Numbered from the stretch's first letter, positions 52,660-63,960 are shown. The stretch is DNA of 64,000 nt from Strongylocentrotus purpuratus (GCF_000002235.5 NW_022145601.1:7727322-7791321); one strand, 5' to 3'. Made by a program: numbers and translations. The notes: generated from the sequence alone by a model not told the origin.

Positions 52660-53690
52660 GGTGCTCCCGGGGGGGGGTGGAGAGGGGTACAGTGGCCAAC
52701 ACTTTGTCAGTACCCTAAGAGTGTCCTTTTTTAACGGAGGAATATAGGTGCCCCTTTTAACTTCAGATGAGTTGCCCATTTTTCTTTCTAATAATTGCCC
52801 TTTCCCCTTATCACAAGTGCCCCTATTCTAAGCTGATATGTGCTCTTTTACTTTCATTATTGTCCATTTCACATTGCAATAAATACTTTACTTTAAAAAG
52901 TGCCGCTTTTCTTTTAAATAAATTCCATTTTCCTTCTGAAACTGAGCGCCCCTTTTCCTTTTGTAATAAGTGCTCCTTCCCTCTCTTTTATTTTTGATAA
53001 ATGTCCCTTTTTTACCTTTGATAAATGTCCCTATCCGAATCTGATAGGTGCCCCAATTTTAGTTTGACCAGTGCCCTTTGCCCTTTGTAATTAGTGCATT
53101 TTCAGGTGTCCCTTTCATCTCTGATGAGTGCCCCTTTTACTTTTGACAGATGCCCTTTTAATTTTTAGTAAGTGCCCCTTTTCATTTCCCCATCTGATAA
53201 GTGCTCGTATTTACTTAATGATAAGTGATAAGTGCCCCAACCCTTCTTATAAATGGCCCTTTTCATTTTTGAAAAGTGCCATATTCAAATAATGGATAAG
53301 TGCCCCTTGTTAGTTTGGATGTAATTGCGCTTTGATGATTGCCCCTTTTACCTATATTTCCAACTATAACATTAATTCTTTTCCTACCACTATGATGGAA
53401 GGCAGTGGGCAGGGGGCACGGCACAGAACCAAGAATTTCATGAGAACGAACATTGCCCCTATAATGAATATAATCGTTTTTTCAAAGCTATCAAACGTCC
53501 CTTCTCTCTGAAAAAAAATGGAGTTCATCCCAGATAATGTATTAATGACATTTTAGGGTATATTAAGACGAAACAATTTCAAACAATTGTAATTATTCGT
53601 TTTGGGACCACCCTTTGAACATGCCACTTTTTCCAAGAAAGTGCCCCTTTTATTTCGACCCCCCCCCCCCCCCCCGAATTGAAAGATGCT
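52660..53690. repeat. Degenerate GTGCCCCTTTT tandem repeat, block 1
   Basis: Irregular units of roughly 20-40 bp repeat GATAAGTGCCCCTTTT plus a pyrimidine-rich filler. G runs occur at the left (52,609 and 52,669) and a C run at 53,659-53,677. It shares its unit with 57,775-58,800. There is no coding. Confidence 0.85.
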
Positions 53691-53930
53691 CCTCTACCCT
53701 TGAAACAAAATATAGACTGATTTAAAAAAAACCTTTTCATCTCACCAAAATAATAGGCCTACTTCTAATGTTATTGTTTTAGCTGATCGATACAAATCGA
53801 ACGTATATTACAAGAAGTATACAAAGGAGGGCAATACTAATTTATTCATCACATATAATTTTATTCAATACTTTTTCAGTTCAAATGCTCATACGGGAAA
53901 GGCAGAAGTTTCGTAGAGTAAAAATACGCA

Positions 53931-53934
53931 AAAG

Positions 53935-53969
<35 letters not shown>

Positions 53970-54025
53970 AAGGAAGAGAAAAGGGGCGATGAGAGTCAAA
54001 GAGAGAGAGAGAGAGACAGAGAGAG
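53931..54025. repeat. GA microsatellite pair
   Basis: Two (GA)n runs (about 53,939-53,967 and 54,000-54,016) are separated by GAAGGAAGAGAAAAGGGGCG. Confidence 0.93.
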
Positions 54026-54207
54026 ACAGAAAAAGACTAGCGAAGAGAATTATATGCACCCCATGAATTAAATAGTCAGGTATGACGAGTAACTCGATCA
54101 ACATAATAGCTATTGATTCAAATATTTTGGCGGGAAAGCCCGATATTAAAAAAAGAAAATCCAGTTCGGCCTGTTATACCATAATTGTTATTGTTGATGT
54201 AAAGCCT

Positions 54208-54337
54208 CGGTCACAAATGCCATTACGAACTGCTACGAACGCCGTACGAACGATTTTCAGACAATGGAAATTCAGAAAGACAATGGAAAACAGGGAGATT
54301 CGTACGAAATTATCGTTCGTACGAACCTTTGTGACCG
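54208..54337. mobile_element. Short MITE, family F, copy 2
   Basis: It starts CGGTCACAAATGCCATTACG and ends TTTGTGACCG, with high identity to 31,134-31,264 over its full length. Confidence 0.85.
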
Positions 54338-54734
54338 TAGCATGACCAAAGGTCCAAAGCACAATATCTCAATGTATTTCTCAAACAAATATAATAAAGG
54401 CCTATATAGCGGGAGGGGGTGCAGAGTGGTAAAACAAAACTATCAGAGAGTCTTGGTGGAGGTCATACCTCAGTCACAAGGGCCTACTTTTTATGTTACA
54501 GTGTATAAGATGGCCCCGACAGCTAAGCTAGTAGTGGCACGGTGTAATATTAATGTTTAATATATATAGATAAAACACAATTCCTGTCCTTCGTATAATA
54601 CTTTACTTTGTTTACAAGTTCATTGTATGCTCATTGTATCGATCAATTAAAAGAATAGCAATAAATATGGACTTTGAGTGAGATAAAAATGGGCTTAACA
54701 TCAGTTTTTCTTTTTCAAAGAGTTATACAAAAAA

Positions 54735-54808
54735 AAAAGCACTAGCTGGGTGTCGAGCCCGATACCTTTCAGTTACCAGGCGATTGCCTATCCACTTAAC
54801 TAACTTGT
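54735..54808 (-). repeat. tRNA-like sequence (SINE head or tRNA pseudogene)
   Basis: On the minus strand, TAGTTAAGTGGATAGG (A box) precedes TCGGGCTCGACACCCAG (B box) about 50 bases later, then a T run that could end Pol III transcription. The stems are incomplete. Confidence 0.45.
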
Positions 54809-54954
54809 TACTTATTGTTGTAGATGTAGCAAAAGACGTATTCTAACTAATTCACAGAGTCGCTTGTTAAAGAATGAGTATGTTATTTTCTCCTTTGTTG
54901 AAGAGGTGGGGGTGTCCCATTAAAAAAAAGAGATGGAAAAGTCAAAACATGGAG

Positions 54955-55045
54955 TACAAAGGAAAAGCTGGGAGTCGAACCGCTGCAAACTGCTGACTTA
55001 AACTTAAAATGATATGGCAATAGGCCACTGCCCTGACATAGCATA
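54955..55045 (-). repeat. Second tRNA-like sequence
   Basis: On the minus strand GCAGCGGTTCGACTCCCAGC is a good B box followed by CTTTTC. The A box (CAGGGCAGTGGCCTATTG) is weak. It has the same orientation as the one 150 bases away. Confidence 0.35.
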
Positions 55046-55049
55046 ATGA

Positions 55050-55940
55050 ATAGAACACGGGTCTATTCAATTCAGTATATGCTACGAATTCTATAACAGG
55101 GCACCAATGAATAGGGAAGCTTGGCTATTCGATTCTGTTTTCAATAGCTTGCACCTGCAATTTTTGAATAGTTACGTAACAAACTACTTAGCTCTTTCTG
55201 ACATGGCACAATTAAAGAATTGAAAAAACCCGACCCTCCCTTCATCGAGCGTATTTTTTTTGTCATTTGCAATAAATGACCGCATTATGTCCCTTAAGGT
55301 ACTGAGGAGGTCTTTCTCCTTGCTGGGAGGACACGCCCTTTCAATATTCACATAGGAAAAGAATATTGTTGTTGTTGTTGTTTTAGTCTTAAGGGCTGTA
55401 GTTCCAAGAAAGGAAAACAATTTCGGGACAGTTCAAAATAATGCTGGGAAATGGAAATTCAAATGATACCGTTTTAAAAACCGGTAAGATAGGTTTTAGG
55501 ACAAGAAGCTCGGCAGTCGTGACTGTATTTTAAACAGAGCATCCGATATATCTGATATCTAATAGTACACTGTCAATTTAAACAAATAACTAAATAAACA
55601 AAATTAATAATGGACCTCTTTACCCAAGACTGTGGGTCTTTATCGTTGAGCACTATATGATTTTGCTCGGGTATACAGGCGAGGTGGGGTGAATGCTTTC
55701 AAATGTAAAAGGCCCTTTGTCTCACCTCGTGCAAGATTAGGGCGCTTTTATTAAATTTATAGGAGAAGTAAAACCCTGTTCATCATTGTTTTCATGTTGC
55801 TTTACATGTTGTTTACAGACTGGAAAAGGATAGAACGGGACAGTAGAGAGTGAATAAAACGAGAAAATTATAATTGTTTTTTTTTTTAAACGTTGTAAAC
55901 CTGGCAATAGGAGGCTCTTGAATCCAGCTTTAAAAATGGA
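55050..55940. other. No gene recognised
   Basis: Unique-looking sequence with a short GTT run at 55,367-55,382 and no supported features. Confidence 0.45.
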
Positions 55941-55994
55941 CATGGCTTTGTGGATAAAGCTACCGGCCGCAGGCAGCTAGCTGACGACTGGCAG

Positions 55995-56350
55995 CTTTTA
56001 GTTTTCTGTTGGCCCCATAGAATTGAATCCCATGGAGACCATTTACACCATCAGAAACGACTGCTGACGACCGAAAAATTCTATTGGTCCCTAATGGTTT
56101 TTATTAAAATCTTTTGGTTTTCTGTTGGCCCCATAGCATTGAATCCCATAGAGACCATTTACAACATCAGAAACCAATAGAAACCAATAGGATCCATATA
56201 AACCAATAGGATCAATATATTAATAGAAACCACTAGGACGTATAGAAACCAATATGACCAATAGAAACCATTAAGACATATAGAACCAAAAGGACCAACG
56301 TAATAGAGACCAATGGGACCAATAGAAAATAATAGAAACCAATAGGTCCA
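55995..56350. repeat. CCAATAGAAA / CCAATAGGA degenerate tandem repeat
   Basis: A ~105-bp block (TTTTCTGTTGGCCCCATAG onward) occurs twice at 56,000 and 56,117. It is followed by about 15 irregular 10-11-bp units of ACCAATAGAA and ACCAATAGGA up to 56,350. The core is the reverse complement of ATTGGTCCTAT in the PINK1 intron repeat. Confidence 0.85.
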
Positions 56351-56359
56351 ATAGAAACC

Positions 56360-57170
56360 AACAGATGTATCTCATGCATATTCATGATTACTTTACACGT
56401 CTCACAGAAAAATACATTTATCATGATTTGTTAAGGAAATTACAACAATGCACATCAATTTTGTGATTTGTATTTTCATTCGGCAATTATTGACCAATAG
56501 ATTACTCGTCTGATCAATGTTACAATTACATTCACGTTTAAGCAATACATATATTGATTATAATGATTACTAAGTTAAACCAAGAAATAATATGTTAATT
56601 ATTTTTTATTATATATTGAGCCATTCAAAAAATAGTGTTCATGAATTCGCTTCAGATGATCTTCGTGATGGAGTTAATGCAAGAGATACCTATTGGTGGA
56701 AATTTGCCAACATCGAATATGAGATATCAGTAAATCACTGTTTTTTCTATAAAACTTATTGGGTCGACAATAATCTTTTATATAACTCCAAAATTGGAGG
56801 AAAAAAAATGGTTATTTTTATTATCTGGCTTTTCCGGTAAAGTATTTGAATTATTTGTAAATATATGGATTGAGATTCTCAGACTTTATTTGATTAATGG
56901 GGTGTATTGGATTCTCTTCACTGCCGACTGGCGCAGCTACCGCCCCCCCCCCCCGAGCCCTTTTAAGGAATAACCATACCAAGACTCCCCTGTAGTTTTG
57001 TCTACATTGCTCCCCCCTCACTAACAATAGGTCTCTATTTTCTTTCTTTTTTTTACATCAACAACAACAACAACAACAATACTAATTAGTATAAAACTCC
57101 AACATTTGATAAAATTATTATTATTTGTAAATATGTGGATTGAGTTTCTCAGACTTCATTAGATTAATGA
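56360..57170. other. No gene recognised
   Basis: The segment GTAAATATATGGATTGAGAT near 56,857 recurs as GTAAATATGTGGATTGAGTT near 57,127, each followed by AGACTT and ATTAATG. This is a ~270-bp spaced duplication with a C run and an AAC run between. An 82-codon frame at 56,592 has no known domain. Confidence 0.5.
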
Positions 57171-57211
57171 GGTGTATTGTATTCTCTTCACTTGTCTCCT
57201 CCTGGCTCTCT

Positions 57212-57218
<7 letters not shown>

Positions 57219-57272
<54 letters not shown>
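57219..57272. repeat. (CT)n microsatellite
   Basis: About 26 uninterrupted CT units. Confidence 0.97.
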
Positions 57273-57275
<3 letters not shown>

Positions 57276-57774
57276 GGGACTGAAAAAGTATTGAATGTAC
57301 TGGCACCCGATCACGTTTGCGCCCAAGTCCTAAATAGTTCAACTTTATGCATATCCAATAGTTTTTAAAAGTAGTATTATTTTAGTTACCATTTCCCAGA
57401 ATAAATTTGAACTGTTAGAGCCGGTCTAGATCACATTCATTTCCATAATCTTTGAAGGTTGTAAAGGGAGCGGTCAAGAATTGATCGTTTTAAAAATAAG
57501 TAAACATTTGAAAGTACAAAGTATGAATTCTCCTGTAAATTTGCTTTGTTATATCCGAAAATATATCATGTGTATTATTGATGTTCCATTGTTTTGCTAA
57601 ATTGTTTGTGAAATTATATTTTTATTGAATATTTAATAAACATCTCATTAGAGACGAAGAGAAGAAAAAAAATTGATCGTTTTAATAATAATCATCTGAA
57701 GACCTACCTGTTCACTATTAACCATTATTAATAGGCCTATTTATAGTTTACAATTCAATTCGTGTATCATGAAT

Positions 57775-58800
57775 CACTTTTTCAAGTACCCACAAAGTTG
57801 CCCTTTTACGTGAAAATGCCCCCTTTTTTCTCTAATACGTATCCCTTCCCCCTTATTATAAATGCCCCTTTTACCTATCATTAATGACCCTATTCTAATC
57901 CGATAGGTATTCTTATTACTTTGACAAGTGCTTTTTGTCCTTTGTAAAGATGAGCCCACTTTTAGGTGTGAGGGGTCCCCCTTCTACCTCTGATAAGTGC
58001 CCCTTTTATTTTGACAAGGTGTCAAGAAATGACTTTGAATATTTGAATGTATCATGTAATAAGGCTATAAAAGACATTCTTTTTATTGTAACTACATTTC
58101 TTATCACATAGAGATGATGTAATTTGTTTGTATTCATGTTTTAAATTATGTTATAATTATTTCCAATTATTTACAATTTTTTTCTATTCAGGCTTATGAT
58201 TAATATGTATAAATATTATCATGTGATATACATTTATGTAAGTTCTTTGCTAGAAGAACACTGTCTTCAGATCAGAGTCGGCGGACCCGGGGGGGGGGGA
58301 CAGTGCAGCCCCACACTTTTTCAAGTACCTCTAAAATACCCCTTTTTACTTCAGATAAGTGCCCCTTTTTATTTCTAATAGGTGCCTGTTCCACATTCTT
58401 ATAAGTATCCCTTACCACCTCTGATAAGTGCCCCTTCCATCCCTATTAAAATCTGAGAGGAGCCCCTTTTTACTTTAACAAGTGCCCCTTTCCTTCTTAT
58501 TAAGTGCCCCTTCCCCTTCTGATAAGTGCCCCTTTTATTTTGACACGTGTCATCTTAATTTCTCTAAGAAGTGCCATTTTTCTTCTGATAATTGCCCCTT
58601 TTTCTTTGTAATAAGTGCCCATTTTGCCGTTCTCAAAAGAGTCTTTTTTTCATCTCTGATGACTGCCCCTTGTCAAGTGAGGGAAATACCTCATTTTCAC
58701 CTCTGATATGTTTGTTTAATTTTCTTAAAAGTGTCCCTTTCCCTTTGGATGGGTGCTCTATTTTCCTTTCACCATAAAATGTGCTCTTTCTTTTAAACGA
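57775..58800. repeat. Degenerate GTGCCCCTTTT tandem repeat, block 2
   Basis: Same unit as block 1 (GATAAGTGCCCCTTTT). A unique AT-rich stretch interrupts it at about 58,020-58,260. The right part opens with GGCGGACCCGGGGGGGG and CAGCCCCACACTTTTT, which looks like a transposon end. The matching inverted GCTCCGCCGCCCCTG occurs near 59,578. Confidence 0.8.
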
Positions 58801-58862
58801 CTAAGCGCAAACTTTTCTTTAATTTCACCCAAAGCTCGTCAGCAACACTCGCTCGCATTTAA

Positions 58863-59058
58863 AGGCACACTGCCATACTTGTAGCTACTTGCTCCCTCTA
58901 TATAGAAAACTTCCCCAATCGGTGCCTGTTGGTCCCCCATGATCCTCTTTTTCTTATGTTAAATGAGAGCTGAGTTAATGAGATAGCCACCTGTCACAGT
59001 GACCTCGATGGCTCTCTGTGTGGTCTAATCCCTTCTGGCCCAGTAGTGGTGACGGTCT
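58863..59058 (-). mobile_element. TTAA-flanked MITE, family C, copy 5 (reverse)
   Basis: AGGCACACTGCCATACTTGT to GGTGACGGTCT with TTAA borders. Confidence 0.83.
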
Positions 59059-59089
59059 TTAAAGTTGATATAAATATGTCTCTTATTAA

Positions 59090-59275
59090 AGCTTATCTGC
59101 CGTAGTTAACAGGAGGGATTAAACCGCTCTACAAGGTCACTGGACAGTGGTTATCTCATCAACTCAGCTCTCAGTTAACATAAGAAAAAGAGGATCATGG
59201 GGGACCAATGGTCACCGATTAGGCATTGTTTGTTATATAGAGGGCGCAAGTAGCTACCAGTAGTGCAGTGGGCCT
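59090..59275 (+). mobile_element. TTAA-flanked MITE, family C, copy 6
   Basis: The left end is decayed (AGCTTATCTGCCGTAG) and the right end is AGTGCAGTGGGCCT with TTAA. It faces copy 5 only about 30 bases away, so the pair forms a large imperfect inverted repeat. Confidence 0.82.
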
Positions 59276-59279
59276 TTAA

Positions 59280-59640
59280 AAGGTCTTTGCAGTTTTTCAT
59301 GATTAGATCGTGCCCAAAACCCCATCAGGGTTGTGTTTTTTCCCCCTCTTTATTAAATCTTATTTTTCGCACTACGACCTCAAAAATCTTATAATGAATA
59401 GGCCTATTCAGACCATCACACCCAACTAGAAAGTAAGATGCTTGAGCAGTATCTTGGAACATGTAAAGAGAGAAACAAAATATATAAATCATCCCTCATA
59501 ATGTAATCACAATGTCTAAAAATTTAATATTTTCGCTTTGAAGTTTCAATTTGTAGGTGCCCCCACTTTGAAAAAAGCTCCGCCGCCCCTGCTTGAGATT
59601 CCAAAACAATAATAATTTTCATGGGAAGGAAGAAGAAAGT
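59280..59640. other. No gene recognised; possible transposon end near 59,560-59,595
   Basis: GTAGGTGCCCCCACTTTG then AAAAAAGCTCCGCCGCCCCTG resembles the inverted partner of the end at about 58,274. If so, a 1.3-kb element contains both family C copies 5 and 6 (inference). Confidence 0.4.
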
Positions 59641-59728
59641 GAATAATGAAAAGTGTGACCCTGGTCAACTGTCACAGTAGTCGTGATTCAGAGTTCTTGG
59701 GATTATCCCTGAAAAGAAAGCCTTTTCT

Positions 59729-59825
59729 TCTTCTTTTTCTTTTTCTTTTTCTTTTTCTTCTTCTTATCATCTTCTTCTTCTTCTTCTTCTTCTTCTTCTT
59801 CTTCTTCTTCTTCTTCTTCTTCATC
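59729..59825. repeat. CTT microsatellite
   Basis: TTTTTC units turn into about 20 CTT units. The 105-codon frame over it is low-complexity. Confidence 0.96.
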
Positions 59826-60339
59826 TTCTACTGTTTATTTATTTTTTCGTTCATTAAAAGACTGGCATCCTGGCTATTCATTGTTTTGCAAAACAACACA
59901 ATAACAACACAGAAAGATTGTGTTTTAGTCGAAATTATTCTTGGTATATACAAATTATTTTAATTTGAACCTAAAGATAGAGTTAAGTATTATACATGCA
60001 TTTTATCTCCCCTTTCATTGTTAGTTTTAGATTAAGATATAATCCATCGTATCTTTTTAAGCATTGGGTATGTTTTATTCTTTTCTTTTCTTTTTTCTTT
60101 TAGATCTAAAAATAATTATCAAATTACCTTGTCTTATGATATGCGTCATTCAGAGAGAGAATGTTTTGATTTGAGTACATGAATAATTGTGGCTAAAAGA
60201 TGTTACGTCTTGATTGCCTTTATTTAACTTAACGGTTGAATGGAAAAACAATCATGTTAGCATTTGTGTATTGTGTGTCCTTTTTTTGTGTTTTTGATTG
60301 TATGTATTTGTGCTGTGCTAACTTTACTCTTTTTGATTG

Positions 60340-60776
60340 ATATTTGTTTTCGTTCAACGAAGATGTGCTTCTCTGTTTTCATTACGTATCAAAGAATCTC
60401 ATTCAAAATATTGTTAATCGTCTATAAATCATTGAGCGGTCAAGCCCCTAATTACATCAAAGAATTACTTCAACTCAAAGTCCAATCACACAGTCGTAGC
60501 CTGCGCAGTTCCACAGATAAATTACTGTTTCAGATTCCCCATGGCAAAACTAAAGTAACTCTTGGGGACCGTGCTTTTGCTATTGCCGCCCCCAAATTAT
60601 GGAATAGCTTGCCAATAGAAATAAGAAGCACTCCATCTCTCAATGTTTTTAAATCCAATTTAAAAACTTATTTGTTCAACTGAGTGATCTTATTTTGTAG
60701 AATTTAGTAAAAAGGAGCTCTCAACCAGCGCAGCTGAATATATTTTGTATAAAAGCTGCGCTATATAAATCTATTA

Positions 60777-60811
<35 letters not shown>

Positions 60812-60815
60812 GTTC
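60340..60815 (+). mobile_element. LINE 3' end, C-terminal coding fragment with ATT tail
   Basis: From about 60,390 the frame reads ISFKILLIVYKSLSGQAPNY, then RSLRSSTDKLLFQIP and KTKVTLGDRAFAIAAPKLWN, then SLPIEIRSTPSLNVFKSNLK and a stop at 60,683. This is the usual end of L2/CR1/Rex-like LINE polyproteins. A short 3' UTR with GCGCTATATAAATC and an ATT tail follows. It is 5'-truncated, and the surviving ~100 residues are in one frame. Confidence 0.88.
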
Positions 60816-61440
60816 CTAAAGTTGAGGGCGCACATCCAATCTTTGTAAAACGAGGGGCACAAACCTAAATTCAATCACTGACACGCATGTACACAAGAAC
60901 CAGGGATTCGCGGTGACAATTTACATTAAAAAAATCTCTGACGAGCAACAACAATAACGTCAACATATTTTGAGAAATCCATGAAAGAAATTAACTACTA
61001 AAACAGAACAAGAACAAAAGGAATAACACAAATGAGTTTATCAAGTTTACCAGGTTCATTTTGGGTCGAAAATGTGAAGGGGGCGGGATGGGGGATACAA
61101 TTTTCTATTATGCTCAAAATGATATCTCGACATGCCCCTTAAATAAAACTTGATTGTTTTTTTTTTCTTCTTGGAATTGTCATTCCCTAAGTTTACTTTT
61201 ATTTGTACATTTTTTTTATTAAAAAATATTTGTCCTCATTTTCCTTTAAATATGTAGCTATTTTTTTCAACTTTTAGTGAAATAGTGGGAAGACCTATTT
61301 AAAAGTGCTTATAACATTCCTAGAAAACTTTGGCAAATGAGATAATCGCTTTGAATTTTAAAAGAGAAATTTGCTTTTAATAATTTATTTGTATGTGTTT
61401 TCCATAACAGCACTCGGAGATACCACAATTGATATTTTTC
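60816..61440. other. No gene recognised
   Basis: AT-rich sequence without supported features. Confidence 0.45.
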
Positions 61441-61446
61441 ATAATA

Positions 61447-61540
61447 TTTAACCCTATTTCTACAGCACCCCCAGCCATGGAACACGAACGTTCAATGGCC
61501 AGAGTGTGTGTGGCTAACATGCTGTAGAAATAGGATTAAA
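61447..61540. mobile_element. Very small inverted-repeat element
   Basis: Arms TTTAACCCTATTTCTACAGC and the inverse of TTTTAATCCTATTTCTAC with AGCA flank a 52-bp centre containing ATGGAACACGAACGTTC. TTAA-like ends suggest a family related to the other TTAA elements. Confidence 0.65.
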
Positions 61541-61662
61541 ACTTGTCAACAAATGTGTTAAAAAAATTATCAGGGTCATTTTGTAAGGCCATTGATCTCT
61601 ACGATTCTTTATTCATAGAGATTAGGGATAAAACTAAGAAATGCATGACACCTTTGCGTTGT

Positions 61663-61912
61663 TTTCACCAAGAGATGGCGCTCATTCAGAATGTTGGAAG
61701 GGAATGACTTTCTTCCCATTAATTGCCGTTTTTTCACATGAAAGTCGCTAACTTGCACCGGTACGCAATATATTCATAGAGAAATAAAAAGAGAACATGA
61801 AAATAATATAGAGAGAGGGAGATAGAGAGAGAGAGAGAGAGAGAGATAGAAGAGAGATGGGAGGGAGGGAGAGAGAGAGAGAGAGAGAGAGAGAAGAGAG
61901 ATGGGAGGGAGG

Positions 61913-61943
<31 letters not shown>

Positions 61944-62360
61944 CATACGTGATAACGAGAAGATAAAAGAAGACCAAACAAATAAGTATACAACAGAAAA
62001 AGAGGAACAAACACAAATTATAATGTTATGATCCTATTTCCTCCAGCTCTACCCCCTCACTATCTCTCTCTCTCTCTCTCCCTCTCTCTTTCATTCTCTC
62101 TCTCTCCCTCTCTCTATTTCCATCTCTCTTTCTTTCTTTTTCCATTTTCTTTCTCTTGATTTCCATCTCTCTTTCTCTTAATTTCCTTTTTTTCCTATTT
62201 ATCTAAGATTATTATCTGTGCTTGATAAAGCAACTTGAATTTTGGGAAAAAGGTGGCTGTAGGAAGAAAATATGAAATATAAGTTATACAGTCTAGGCTT
62301 ACGGTTGCACCATGTAAGCAGCATCTAAACGTTCTGAATGAGCGCCATCTCTTGGTGAAA
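61663..62360. mobile_element. 700-bp element with 29-bp perfect inverted ends
   Basis: TTTCACCAAGAGATGGCGCT then CATTCAGAA at 61,663-61,691 is the exact reverse complement of 62,332-62,360. The interior holds a GA tract (61,809-61,940, with a ~60-bp GATGGGAGGGAGGGA repeat) and a CT tract (62,055-62,120). The two tracts can also pair with each other. No transposase is present. Confidence 0.75.
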
Positions 62361-62439
62361 TTGTAAAAGTGTAACCTGCATCTCTGTGATGCGTTTTACC
62401 ATCTTAGGGTTCAGTTAGTAGTTTAACTGTGATGTCGCT

Positions 62440-62690
62440 CCGGGAAGAAAAGGAAGAAGGAGAAAAGGAGGAAAAGGAAAAAGATAGAAGGAGGAGGAGG
62501 AGGAGGACAGCATGAAGAAGAAGTTGAAGACGAAAAAGGAGGAGATAGTAAGAGAAGGAGGAGGAACAAGAACAAAAAGGAGGTGAAAAAGAATAAGAAG
62601 AAGGAGGAGGAGGAGGAAAAGATGAAGAAGAAAAAGTTGAAGACGAAATAGGAAGTAAAAGAAGAAGAAGAAGGAGAAGAATCTGAAATC
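62440..62690. repeat. GAA/GGA-rich tract
   Basis: An irregular purine tract with AGGAGG and AAGAAG units. On the minus strand it directly follows the LINE-type terminus at 62,690-62,770. Confidence 0.92.
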
Positions 62691-62770
62691 TTTCTTTTAA
62701 TTTCGTTTTGAAGATCTCCATGGAGTGGAGATCTGGAAAAATTGAATTGAATTGAATTAAAAAATTGAAG
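62688..62770 (-). mobile_element. LINE C-terminal scrap before a (CTT)n tail
   Basis: The minus strand reads DLHSMEIFKTKLKERF, like the last residues of LINE polyproteins, then runs into the CTT tract. A TTGAA repeat lies on the plus-strand right side (62,740-62,758). The same scrap recurs at 63,963-64,000. Confidence 0.5.
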
Positions 62771-63410
62771 AATATCAATGATTACTAATGCTTACATTGT
62801 AATTTGTTGTAATGGTGAGATATACATTTAAATGTTTTATTTTATTAGCTTTGATAACAAATTAAATATTTATAAATGCACATGTTAAACTGTATTAAAA
62901 GAAGCATACAAATTGAACTAATATACACACTGTATACATTTTTTCTTCTTCTGTGAGTTGTTGCTTAGAATAGTGCATTTTAGAGTAAAAACTTGCAAAT
63001 TTACCAACCCTAACTCGCTCACTGATGAATATCTCATTGAGAATTTGCATATATATTAACTTATTTGAATGACAATTTGACTGTTCCTTGATTTTTTCTG
63101 GATATCTCATATTTCTGAGTTCACTTTAAGAAAATTGCATATTAGGTATGTCCCTTTCAGATCAAAGAGAGATTGAGACAGATACACATATTAATAAAAT
63201 AAAAATGATAATTAATAAAAATATATATATGTATTTGTACATTTTCGTGTTCATCCCCCCCCCCCCCCACTATCTCTTTTTCTTTGACCAACATTGCTCT
63301 GTCAGTTAAAGGAGAAAGTTATTCAAGTTATATAATTATTATGGGCAAACTAGAGGAGATGAATAATTAATATATAATATCATATAATTTAAAATGTCCT
63401 CTACATAAGA
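62771..63410. other. No gene recognised
   Basis: AT-rich sequence with a C run at 63,257-63,269 and no supported features. Confidence 0.45.
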
Positions 63411-63415
63411 CGAAG

Positions 63416-63960
63416 ATGGAGAGAAGAAGGAAGAAGAAGAAGAAGAGGAGAAGAAGAAGAAGAAGAAGAAGAAGAAGAAGAAGAAAAAAAGAAGAAGAAA
63501 AAAGAAGAGAAGAAAAAAAAAGAAGAAGAAGAAGAAAGAAGAAGAAGAAGAAGAAGAAGAGAAGAAGAAGAAGAAGAAGAAGAAGAAGAAGAAAAAGAAG
63601 AAGAAGAAGAAATAGAAGGAGAAGGAGAAGGAGAAGAAGAAGAAGAAGAAGAAGAAGAGGAGAGAAGAAAGAAGAAGAAGAAGAAGAAGAAATAGAAGGA
63701 GAAGGAGAAGAAGAAGGAGAAGAAGAAGAAGAAGAAGAAGAAGAAGAAGAAGAAGAAGAAATAGAAGGAGAAGGAGAAGAAGAAGAAGAAGAAGAAGAAG
63801 AAGAAGAGGAAAAAATAGAAGGAGAAGGAGAAGAAGAAGGAGAAGAAGAAGAAGAAGAAGGAGTAGGTGGAGAAGAAGAAAAAACAAATAGAAGAAATGG
63901 GAGGAGGAAGAGAAGAAAAAAAAAAAGAAAAGGAGATGAAGAGATAGAAGAAGGTGCAGC
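63416..63960. repeat. Long GAA tract with higher-order repeat
   Basis: About 545 bp of almost pure purine, mostly GAA. Blocks of AAATAGAAGGAGAAGGAGAA recur near 63,610, 63,690, 63,760 and 63,813, showing ~50-80-bp higher-order units. Open frames of up to 198 codons on both strands are artefacts of the repeat. Confidence 0.97.
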
